A stretch of 64,000 bases of DNA from Paraburkholderia ferrariae NBRC 106233 (GTDB lineage: Bacteria > Pseudomonadota > Gammaproteobacteria > Burkholderiales > Burkholderiaceae), in NCBI RefSeq assembly GCF_000685035.1, contig NZ_BAYB01000002.1:434001-498000 (forward strand), in the 5' to 3' direction. Below the pieces are notes generated by a model. It was not told where the DNA came from. It ran no database searches and worked only from the letters and a program-made list of their open reading frames with translations. A program made the position numbers and the translations under genes. Below, piece by piece: positions 45,841-53,823 of this stretch; position 1 is the stretch's first letter, and every line of letters begins with the position of its first letter.

Positions 45841-46458
45841 GTGAAAACCTCCCTGTCCGCTGAATCCGGTTTCGACAGCGCAGCCGGCGCCACGCAGAAG
45901 TACACGCGTGTGGCCGTGCTGCTGCACTGGCTGATCGCGCTCCTGATCCTCGCGAATATCGCGCTGGGTCTGAGCGCGGCGCTGTTGCCCGACGGCACGT
46001 TCTCCGACACCGGCATCCGCTTCGTGATCGACACGCACAAGTCGATCGGCATTACCGTGCTTGGCCTTGCGATCCTGCGCGTGCTGTGGCGCCTCACGCA
46101 TCGTCCGCCGCCGCTGCCCGCGGAGTTCCCGGGCTGGGAGCGCGCCGCGGCCCATGCCGCCCATATCGCGCTCTATGTGCTGATCTTCGCGATGCCGCTC
46201 AGCGGCTGGCTGCACGACTCGGCCTGGGTTGCCGCCGCCTCGCATCCCATGTATCTGTTCGGGCTCGTGCCGTGGCCGCGCATCGGCTTCATCATGAACC
46301 TCGACCCGGCCACCAAGGAACAGTTGCACTCGCAGTTCGGCGCGCTGCATACCGCCTGCAGTTACGCGCTTTATGGCGTGCTCGTGCTGCATGTGGCGGG
46401 CGCGCTCAAGCATCAATGGATCGACCGTCATTCGGTGCTGCGCCGGATGATGCCGTAA
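45841..46458 (+). CDS. Cytochrome b561 family protein
   Basis: A 205-residue four-helix diheme membrane protein. Heme-ligand histidines appear at the expected helix positions: LLHWLIALLILANIALGL (helix 1), DTHKSIGITVLGLAILRVLWRL (helix 2), AAHIALYVLIFAMPLSGWL (helix 3) and LHTACSYALYGVLVLHVAGALKH (helix 4). It transfers electrons between ubiquinol and periplasmic or outer acceptors. The start codon is GTG. The 280-bp upstream region contains no gene. Confidence 0.92.
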   Translation: MKTSLSAESGFDSAAGATQKYTRVAVLLHWLIALLILANIALGLSAALLPDGTFSDTGIRFVIDTHKSIGITVLGLAILRVLWRLTHRPPPLPAEFPGWERAAAHAAHIALYVLIFAMPLSGWLHDSAWVAAASHPMYLFGLVPWPRIGFIMNLDPATKEQLHSQFGALHTACSYALYGVLVLHVAGALKHQWIDRHSVLRRMMP

Positions 46459-47982
46459 GTGCGGGAAGTACAGGAAGCACAGCAAGCACGGGAAGAGAAC
46501 GCCTTGAACAACACGCTTGAACAGGCGCTTGCGCGCACTTCGCCGCGCATCGTGCCGCCGCCCACGCCGCTCGCGAGCATCGTGATCCACCTTGGTGTCA
46601 TGGTGCTCTGGTTTGTGCTATTTGCACGCGCCTTCTTTTTGCAGGGCGTGGTTGCGTGGTCAACGGGCATTGCCTATGTCGTGTACGACACGCTGCTGCT
46701 GCTCTTCGTGGCGTGGAAGGCGGCCGTGCTGCTCCGGCCGCCCGTCGCCGCCGTGAGTGCCACCGCGGCCGGCGATGCCCCGCTGCCTACGCTCGGCGTG
46801 ATCGTGGCCGCGCACAACGAGGCGGCCGTGCTGCCCATCACGCTCGATGCGCTGTTCGCGCAAAGCCTGCCGCCGCAACAGATCGTGATTGCCGACGACG
46901 GCTCCAGCGACGGCACGGCGGCACTGCTCGTCGAACGCTACGGCCTGGCCGACCCCGGCGAAGGGCAACTGAGCGCACCTTCCGCTCAATACCCGACGCT
47001 GCGCTGGCTGAAGCTGCCGCACGGCGGCAAGGCGCGCGCGCTGAATGCGGCGCTCCTCGCCATCGATACCGACACGCTGATGACCGTCGATGCCGACACG
47101 CTGCTCGAAGCGGACGCCTGCGCGGCCATGGCTCGCGCATTCGGCGGCGAGCGCGCACTCGTGGCGGCGGCGGGCTTGCTCGCGCCCGTGTGCAACACGT
47201 CGCTTTCCGGCCGCTTTTTCCAGTGGTTCCAGACCTACGAATACATCCGCAACTTCATCTCGCGCTTTGCGTGGATGCGCGCAGACAGCCTGCTGCTCGT
47301 CTCGGGCGCCTTCGCGTGTTTCCGGCGCGACGCGGTGATGGCCGTGGGCGGCTTCGATCCGCGCTGCCTCGTGGAAGACTATGAGTTGATTCATCGCCTG
47401 CGCCGCTACTCGGCGCGCGAGGGCCTCGGCTGGGACGTGCGCGTGATCGGCGCGGCCCGCGCGCGTACCGACGCGCCGGGCACGCTCACGAGCTTCCTGC
47501 GCCAGCGCCGCCGCTGGTTCGCGGGCTTCCTGCAGACGCAGTACTGGTATCGCGACATGACCGGCAACCGGCGCTACGGCAAGCTGGGCCTCATGATGCT
47601 GCCGGTCAAGGCGTTCGATACGGTTCAGCCCATCTACGGGCTCACGGCCTTCGCATTGCTGCTCGGGTTTCTGTTCGACGGGCGCTTCACGATCGTGCTG
47701 CCGGTGCTGGGCGTGATCGTCGGCAAGATCGTCATCGACCTCGCATTCCATCTGTATTCGGTTCATCTATACCGGAAGTGGAGCGGCGACAGCGCGAGTT
47801 CGAGCTTCGGCATGGCGTTTCTCGCTGCGGTCTTCGAGCCGTTCTCGTTTCAGCTCATGCGCCATACGGGCGCGGCGATGGGCTGGCTGCATTTCCTGCT
47901 GGGCCGCCGCAAGTGGGGCGCGCAGGAGCGCACGGGCCTGACTTCGCCGGGCAACGGCGAGCGTGCCGCGCCGTCACGTTAA
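46459..47982 (+). CDS. Processive family 2 glycosyltransferase
   Basis: A 507-residue inner-membrane glycosyltransferase of the NodC/hyaluronan/cellulose-synthase-like group. Two N-terminal membrane segments (about 40-90) precede the catalytic domain, which carries D-D-G (146-148), D211-A-D213, E306-D307 and the processivity motif QRRRW (349-353). Further membrane segments follow. It should polymerise a beta-linked polysaccharide from a nucleotide sugar; the polymer is unknown. The GTG at 46459 abuts the b561 stop, but an in-frame TTG at 46504 has a much better GGAAGAG ribosome-binding site and may be the true start. Confidence 0.88.
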   Translation: MREVQEAQQAREENALNNTLEQALARTSPRIVPPPTPLASIVIHLGVMVLWFVLFARAFFLQGVVAWSTGIAYVVYDTLLLLFVAWKAAVLLRPPVAAVSATAAGDAPLPTLGVIVAAHNEAAVLPITLDALFAQSLPPQQIVIADDGSSDGTAALLVERYGLADPGEGQLSAPSAQYPTLRWLKLPHGGKARALNAALLAIDTDTLMTVDADTLLEADACAAMARAFGGERALVAAAGLLAPVCNTSLSGRFFQWFQTYEYIRNFISRFAWMRADSLLLVSGAFACFRRDAVMAVGGFDPRCLVEDYELIHRLRRYSAREGLGWDVRVIGAARARTDAPGTLTSFLRQRRRWFAGFLQTQYWYRDMTGNRRYGKLGLMMLPVKAFDTVQPIYGLTAFALLLGFLFDGRFTIVLPVLGVIVGKIVIDLAFHLYSVHLYRKWSGDSASSSFGMAFLAAVFEPFSFQLMRHTGAAMGWLHFLLGRRKWGAQERTGLTSPGNGERAAPSR

Positions 47983-48105
47983 TGCATGGCGCGCCGCGGT
48001 AGCGCGCGATTCGTCTGACCTGAGCGGCATCTGGCTTGCTCCCCCGAAGTAATGCCGTCACGCAATTTGCGTGGCGGCCGCTTCAGCCGATCCGGGAGAG
48101 AAGTC

Positions 48106-48264
48106 ATGCAATGCTTGAGACTCATAACCCTCGTTTTGCCGCTCGCGCTGGCGGGTTGCCTGTCGTTCAGCAGCAGCGATCCGAGCCCGCCTCAGCGAGA
48201 AACGGTGGTGGTGCCCCAGTCCTCCACCGTGCCGCCGGGCACGACCTGCACGACGCCGTGTTGA
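48106..48264 (+). CDS. Small lipoprotein, 52 residues
   Basis: A short lipoprotein: QCLRLITLVLPLALAGC places a lipobox (LAGC) with the cysteine at about residue 18, followed by a Ser/Pro-rich linker and a terminal CTTPC. The start at 48106 follows a GGGAGAG ribosome-binding site. No family is recognised. The size, lipobox and ribosome-binding site together support a real gene. Confidence 0.65.
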   Translation: MQCLRLITLVLPLALAGCLSFSSSDPSPPQRETVVVPQSSTVPPGTTCTTPC

Positions 48265-48380
48265 TCGCCGGGGCGACTCGTTGATGCGCTGCGCGCCGAT
48301 GGGTGCGCCCGCATCGAGATTCGATTTGCTTCGTCCCGCCTGATCCCGCTTCGTCCCATGAAGCAGCGAGATACAGGCGG

Positions 48381-49085
48381 CTAAGGGGCATCGGGTGCGT
48401 GTGCCGCGGCCGCGCGCGCTTCGCCCATCAAATGGCCCGCGAATACGGTGTCCGCCACGCTTGCGAGACCCGCCGAGCGCAGCGCGCGCGCCGTCCACGT
48501 ATTGCAGGTGTGCAGCGCATCGTAGGTTCCGGTTGCCGCGAAATAGAGACTGCCGGGATAGGGACCATCGGCGAGTCGGAGCGGACCGTTCGCGTTGTCC
48601 GTCTCGATCGAATCGCGCAGGAAACGCTGCAGGCCACTCAGGCCCGCATCCGAAACCGGCGCTTCTATGACGTTTTCCTTACCGAACGCTACTTCGGGTG
48701 CTGCGCGCAGCACGGTCATCAGAATGGCCGCGCGGCTCGGCAGCAACGCACCGAGCATGGTGAGCGGATCGTGCTTGCGCTCGACCACGTACTGGCGTTC
48801 GCCGAAGCCGAAGCACAGCGTAGTCGCGCCGTCGAAGCCGCGCGCGAGTGCGAGTGTCCAGGCATCGGCATCGCGGGTGCGCAGGCACACGTCCGTGTGC
48901 CAGTCCCGCTGCACGACGGCGATAGCGGTCTGCGCGGCGCGAGCGTTTCCCGTATCGATGGCGGCAGGCATCGGCGGATCGGCAGCCGCGCACGCACCCA
49001 GCGCCAGCGACAGCAGCGCGAACCAGATTACGCGCCGTGCATAGCGGCTGCGCAGCGTCGCAGCGGTCGCGCTACGTTCGTGCAT
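48381..49085 (-). CDS. TIGR02117/DUF2459-family lipoprotein-like protein
   Basis: A 234-residue protein of the DUF2459 family, named in databases from urease-region genes, of unknown function. Landmarks are VVQRDWHTDVCLRTRDADAW, LCFGFGERQYV and CNTWTARALRSAGL. ATG 49085 gives a signal with a lipobox (LALGAC); an in-frame ATG at 49142 would add 19 residues. The conserved His and Cys positions suggest an enzyme of a papain-like or NlpC-like fold, but this is inference. The 296-bp gap to the Anbu operon shows no gene. Confidence 0.82.
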   Translation of the reverse strand: MHERSATAATLRSRYARRVIWFALLSLALGACAAADPPMPAAIDTGNARAAQTAIAVVQRDWHTDVCLRTRDADAWTLALARGFDGATTLCFGFGERQYVVERKHDPLTMLGALLPSRAAILMTVLRAAPEVAFGKENVIEAPVSDAGLSGLQRFLRDSIETDNANGPLRLADGPYPGSLYFAATGTYDALHTCNTWTARALRSAGLASVADTVFAGHLMGEARAAAAHAPDAP

Positions 49086-49381
49086 GACAAGACCTTGTTC
49101 GCGGTGCGGCCCCGGCACACCATCGCAAGCGAGCGCATGCATCGTGCCCGCGCATTGCAGCGTCCGCGTGCGGTTTGCACCAGATTGAGGCGGGCGTCGC
49201 GCGAATGTTCCGAAGCGCTCAGGCGGGGCGCATAATCGTCATCGGCATTGCACCATTCATGCGCAGAATTCGTAGCCGGAGATGGCATATCACTTGCTTT
49301 TCTGGCATGACCGCAACACGACGTCGCAATTCATGTGACGAAACGTGAGTCGCGGCTGCCTATACGCGCGAGAACAAGCCG

Positions 49382-50788
49382 ATGCAAGTCTATGACGAAA
49401 TGCGCGAGGAGGGCGCGGCGCGCCCTCATTACGAGCGGTTCCAGCGCTGGCTGGACCGCCAGACTGGCGAGACGATGGCGCGCAAGCGCACGGAGGCGGA
49501 CCTGCTGTTCAGGCGGGTCGGCATCACGTTCGCGGTCAATGGCGACCTGTCGGGCACCGAACGGCTCATTCCGTTCGACCTGATACCCCGCGTCATTCCC
49601 GCCGACGAGTGGAGCCTGCTGGAAGCCGGTTTGCGACAGCGGGTGCGTGCGCTCAACCTGTTCCTCCACGACGTCTATCACGATCGCAACATCGTGCGGG
49701 CCGGCGTGATTCCGCCGGAGCAGGTCTATACGAATGCGCAATACCGGCCCGAGATGCAGGGCATCGATCTGCCGCTCGGGATCTATGCGCACATCGCCGG
49801 GATCGACATCGTGCGCGACGGACGCGACGGTGCGTTCTACGTGCTCGAAGACAATCTGCGCGTGCCCTCCGGTGTCTCGTACATGCTCGAAAACCGCAAG
49901 ATGATGATGCGGCTCTTTCCCGAGCTTTTCGTCCAGCACAAGGTTGCGCCCGTCGCGCACTATCCGGACCTGCTGCTCGACACCTTGCGTTCGGTGGCGC
50001 CCGATGGCGTGGACGATCCCGTGGTCGTGCTGCTCACGCCGGGCATGTACAACTCGGCGTATTTCGAGCACACCTTTCTCGCGCAGCAGATGGGTGTCGA
50101 ACTCGTGGAGGGCAAGGACCTCTTCGTGGACGACAACTACGTGTTCATGCGCACGACCCAGGGGCCGCGCCGCGTGGACGTGATCTACCGGCGCGTGGAC
50201 GACGATTTCCTCGACCCGCTCGCGTTTCGCGGCGATTCCGCGCTCGGCGTGCCGGGTCTGCTCACGGCGTACCGCGCGGGCCGCGTGGTGCTGGCGAACG
50301 CAATGGGCACGGGCGTGGCCGACGACAAGTCGATCTACCCCTACGTGCCCGACATGATCGCGTTCTACCTGGGCGAGAAGCCGATCCTCAACAACGTGCC
50401 GACATGGCAATGCCGGCGCCCGGAAGATCTCGCCTATACGCTCGCGCATCTGCCGGAGCTCGTGGTGAAGGAGGTGCATGGCGCGGGCGGCTACGGCATG
50501 CTCGTGGGGCCGGCCTCCACGCGCGAGGAAATCGAGGCGTTTCGCGAGCAGCTCGTCGCGCGCCCCGCCAACTACATTTCGCAACCCACGCTGTCGCTCT
50601 CCGCGTGCCCCACCTTCGTCGAAGCGGGCATTGCGCCGCGCCATATCGATCTGCGCCCGTTCGTGCTCTCGGGCAAGACGATCCAGATGGCGGCCGGAGG
50701 GCTCACGCGCGTCGCGCTGAAGGAGGGCTCGCTCGTCGTCAATTCATCGCAGGGTGGCGGCACCAAAGATACCTGGGTGCTCGAATGA
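49382..50788 (+). CDS. Circularly permuted ATP-grasp type 2 protein (Anbu operon)
   Basis: A 468-residue circularly permuted ATP-grasp ligase. Conserved stretches are YVLEDNLRVPSGVSYMLENR (near 155-175), NAMGTGVADDKSIYPYVPDM and KEVHGAGGYGMLVGP, which build the nucleotide and metal site. Comparative studies predict peptide-bond ligation by this family. It is the first gene of a conserved four-gene set with an alpha-E protein, a transglutaminase-like protein and the Anbu protease. The 38-bp gap to the next gene indicates an operon. Confidence 0.93.
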   Translation: MQVYDEMREEGAARPHYERFQRWLDRQTGETMARKRTEADLLFRRVGITFAVNGDLSGTERLIPFDLIPRVIPADEWSLLEAGLRQRVRALNLFLHDVYHDRNIVRAGVIPPEQVYTNAQYRPEMQGIDLPLGIYAHIAGIDIVRDGRDGAFYVLEDNLRVPSGVSYMLENRKMMMRLFPELFVQHKVAPVAHYPDLLLDTLRSVAPDGVDDPVVVLLTPGMYNSAYFEHTFLAQQMGVELVEGKDLFVDDNYVFMRTTQGPRRVDVIYRRVDDDFLDPLAFRGDSALGVPGLLTAYRAGRVVLANAMGTGVADDKSIYPYVPDMIAFYLGEKPILNNVPTWQCRRPEDLAYTLAHLPELVVKEVHGAGGYGMLVGPASTREEIEAFREQLVARPANYISQPTLSLSACPTFVEAGIAPRHIDLRPFVLSGKTIQMAAGGLTRVALKEGSLVVNSSQGGGTKDTWVLE

Positions 50789-50825
50789 TTTCACACGCGC
50801 AACCCCGACAAGCACAGGAGCGACC

Positions 50826-51779
50826 ATGCTGAGCCGCACCGCCGATCACCTGTTCTGGATGGCCCGCTATATGGAGCGGGCCGAAAATACCGCGCGCATG
50901 CTCGACATCAATATGCGGGCGCTGCTTCTGCCGGGCAGCACGGACAGCGAGGCGCGCACGCATCGCGCCGTGCTGCGGATTTCCGAGCTCGAGCCCGCCT
51001 TCGACGCGCGCCACGAAGAGATAACGAGCTCGAACGTGCTGCATTTTCTCGTCGCCGATCCGACCAACCCTTCGAGCATCTATTCGTGCCTGCAGGCGGC
51101 CCGCGAGAATGCGCGTGCGGTACGCGGCACGCTCACGACCGAATGGTGGGAGACCATCAACGAGTCGTGGCTGCAGTTCGCCGAGCGCCTGCGCGGCAAC
51201 GAACTTGCTACGCACCCCGAAACGCTGTTCGAGTGGGTGAAGTTCCGCTCGCATCTCTCGCGCGGCGTGACGCTCGGCACGGCGCTGCAGGACGACGCGC
51301 TGTTCTTCACGCAACTGGGCACCTTCCTCGAACGGGCGGACAACACGGCGCGGATTCTCGACGTGCGCTTCGTGGAAGTGGACCAGGCCGATTCGCGCTC
51401 GGCGGCGCGGCAACTCGAAGACTTTTACTACTGGACTTCGATTCTGAGCTCCGTCTCCGCGCTCGAAATCTATCGCAAGGTGTATCGCGACGTGGTGACG
51501 CCCGCGCGCGTGGTCGAACTGCTGATCCTGAACCAGCAGATGCCGCGCTCGCTGCTCGCTTCCATCGACGGCGTGTGCGCGAACCTCGCCATGCTGCGCA
51601 CGGACAGCTCGCGCGAAGTGGAGCGCACCGCGGGCAAGCTGCGCGCCGAACTGCTCTATGCGGACCTGCGGCAGATCTTTTCGGTTGGCGTGCACACGTT
51701 TCTCACGCAGTTCCTCGCGCGCGTGTACGAACTGGGCAACCAGGTCGCGCGCACCTACCTGATGATGCCGGTCGGATAG
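50826..51779 (+). CDS. Alpha-E domain protein (Anbu operon)
   Basis: A 317-residue all-helical protein of the alpha-E (DUF403) family. It begins MLSRTADHLFWMARYMERAENTA, the hallmark of the family, and has a second motif GTFLERADNTARILDVRF near residue 160. These domains occur almost only beside ATP-grasp and transglutaminase-like genes, and their molecular role is unknown. A CAGGAG ribosome-binding site lies just before the ATG. Confidence 0.93.
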   Translation: MLSRTADHLFWMARYMERAENTARMLDINMRALLLPGSTDSEARTHRAVLRISELEPAFDARHEEITSSNVLHFLVADPTNPSSIYSCLQAARENARAVRGTLTTEWWETINESWLQFAERLRGNELATHPETLFEWVKFRSHLSRGVTLGTALQDDALFFTQLGTFLERADNTARILDVRFVEVDQADSRSAARQLEDFYYWTSILSSVSALEIYRKVYRDVVTPARVVELLILNQQMPRSLLASIDGVCANLAMLRTDSSREVERTAGKLRAELLYADLRQIFSVGVHTFLTQFLARVYELGNQVARTYLMMPVG

Positions 51780-51857
51780 CGGCCCTTGCGCGCGTTTATG
51801 CGCGCATGCGCAGGGCCGGGCCGTTCCATCCACGCAGCATCCAGAGGACTCTTCGTC

Positions 51858-52658
51858 ATGCAACTCGCGATTCGCCACGACACCGTCTATCGCTACGAAG
51901 CGCCGGTGCACTACTCGATCCAGCAACTGCGGCTTTCGCCGCTCACCACGCCCGCGCAGATCGTCACGCAGTGGCTCGTGGATGCGCCGGGCAAGCTCGA
52001 CGCAGGCCGCGACGCCTACGGCAATGCACTGATGACGCTCGTGCTGACGCGGCCGCACAAGGAAATCCGCCTGCGCGTGCGCGGCGAGGTGGAAACCGTG
52101 CCGCTGCCGGACGGCCGCCTGCCCGAGGGCGAAGGGCCGATACCGATGCAACATTTCACCTCGCCGACCCGGCTGACCGAAGCCGACGCGGCACTGGCCG
52201 ACTTCGCGCAGAGCCTGCGCTCGCTCGACGACGCGGCCGGCCTGCTCGACACGGCGGCGCGCGTGACGGAGCGCATCCGCTACGAAGCGGGCGTGACGGA
52301 CGTGACCCACTCGGCCGCCGATGCGTTTGCTCTGGGCCGCGGCGTGTGTCAGGACCACGCGCATGTGATGCTCGCGCTGTGCCGGGCGCGCGGGGTGCCG
52401 GCGCGCTACGTGAGCGGCTATATCGATCCGGGCGACGTGCCGGAGATGGCGAGCCATGCGTGGGTGGACGTCTGGATCGACAACGGCTGGGTGACCGTGG
52501 ATGTCACGCACGCCTGTTTCGCAAGCGAAAAATACTGCCGTATCGCGGTGGGGCGCGACTACGAGGCGGCGGCGCCGGTGCGCGGGCGCCGCGTGGGCGG
52601 CATGGGCGAGACCATGGACGTGAGCGTGGAAGTGAACGTGCAGGCGTCGCAACAATAG
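51858..52658 (+). CDS. Transglutaminase-like cysteine protease (Anbu operon)
   Basis: A 266-residue protein. The N-terminal domain (about 1-90, QLAIRHDTVYRYEAPVHYSI) is the usual bacterial transglutaminase N-domain. The catalytic triad is C164 (GRGVCQDHAHV), H200 (ASHAWVDVWI) and D215 (TVDVTH). The C-terminal VGRDYEAAAPVRGRRVGG is conserved in this subgroup. It may hydrolyse or process peptides made by the ATP-grasp partner. It lies 78 bp after the alpha-E gene. Confidence 0.93.
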   Translation: MQLAIRHDTVYRYEAPVHYSIQQLRLSPLTTPAQIVTQWLVDAPGKLDAGRDAYGNALMTLVLTRPHKEIRLRVRGEVETVPLPDGRLPEGEGPIPMQHFTSPTRLTEADAALADFAQSLRSLDDAAGLLDTAARVTERIRYEAGVTDVTHSAADAFALGRGVCQDHAHVMLALCRARGVPARYVSGYIDPGDVPEMASHAWVDVWIDNGWVTVDVTHACFASEKYCRIAVGRDYEAAAPVRGRRVGGMGETMDVSVEVNVQASQQ

Positions 52659-52756
52659 TTTTCCCGAATTAACATTGGAAAACATCGGAACGACGATAAT
52701 GGCGTGAGGTTTCGCATGGGAAACGAAAGCGCGCCAAGGCGGGGCGGAGGAGTCGC

Positions 52757-53644
52757 ATGACGTATTGCGTAGGGATGGCGGTGCAGGAGGGGCTCGTGTT
52801 CCTCTCGGATACGCGCACGAACGCGGGAGTCGATCACATCAGCACGTCGCGCAAGATGACGGTGTTCGAGGATCCCGGCGAGCGCGTGCTGGTGCTGCTC
52901 GTGGCCGGCAATCTCGCGATCACGCAGGCCACGCTGCACGTGCTGACCGAGCCGCAGGACGGGGCGCGGCCCACGCTCTGGAATGCGCCGACGATGGTGG
53001 AAGCCGCGCGCATCGTCGGCGAGGCGGTGCGCGAAGTGCATCGGCGCGATGCCGATGCGCTCAAGAATTTCAATATCGAATTCAACTGCAGCTTTATCCT
53101 GGGCGGCCAGTTGCGTGGCCAGCCGATGCGGCTGTTCCAGATCTACGCGGCCGGCAACTTCATCGAAACGTCCAGCGTCAATCCGTACTTCCAGATTGGC
53201 GAGTCCAAATACGGCAAGCCGATCATCGACCGCGTGCTGACCCCGCATACGCCGCTCGACGAGGCGGCGAAGTGCGCGCTGATTTCGATGGATTCCACGC
53301 TGCGCTCGAATCTTTCGGTGGGGCTGCCGCTCGACCTGCTCGTGTACGAGCGCGATTCGCTGCGCGTCACGCGCTACGCCTCGCTCGACCAGTCGAACGA
53401 CTACTTCGAGATGATCCATAACACGTGGGGCTTGCGTTTGCGCCAGGTCTTCGGCGAGATTCCCGATCCGCAATGGACCGACGAAGCCGGGGTGCCGCGC
53501 GGCGAACGCGCGAGTCTGCCGGCCGTACCGCGGCCGCCGCTCGACGGGCCGGTGCCGGAAGCGCGGCCGGCCCAGACGCTCGCGCAGGCCCAGCCGCAGT
53601 CCGGCGCGCCGGGCACCGTGCCGCCCGCGGCGCGCGAACCCTGA
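52757..53644 (+). CDS. Anbu: proteasome-type (HslV-like) peptidase
   Basis: A 295-residue member of the Anbu family, the bacterial ancestral beta-subunit. After Met removal the N-terminal nucleophile would be Thr2 (MTYCVG), with D18 and K33 in the positions of the proteasome Asp/Lys pair. The core fold runs to about residue 240 and ends with a tryptophan-rich stretch (WGLRLRQVFGEIPDPQW). The last 45-50 residues are Pro/Ala-rich and probably disordered, longer than needed for the core. It closes the four-gene operon; no dedicated AAA+ unfoldase is adjacent. Confidence 0.93.
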   Translation: MTYCVGMAVQEGLVFLSDTRTNAGVDHISTSRKMTVFEDPGERVLVLLVAGNLAITQATLHVLTEPQDGARPTLWNAPTMVEAARIVGEAVREVHRRDADALKNFNIEFNCSFILGGQLRGQPMRLFQIYAAGNFIETSSVNPYFQIGESKYGKPIIDRVLTPHTPLDEAAKCALISMDSTLRSNLSVGLPLDLLVYERDSLRVTRYASLDQSNDYFEMIHNTWGLRLRQVFGEIPDPQWTDEAGVPRGERASLPAVPRPPLDGPVPEARPAQTLAQAQPQSGAPGTVPPAAREP

Positions 53645-53823
53645 GCGACGGCGGCGCGCGACGCCCACTGGCTGACGCGTTCGCCAGCCATCCGCCCCGA
53701 AAATTTCATACCGGCACCTCGCGCCTGGCCTGTCTTGGCGCGGGGGGAAACGGTATGCTCCTCTCTCGTGAACCGTAGCGCGCCGCGAGCGATCCGTCCC
53801 GAGACAAGAAGGAGAGAGGCCCG

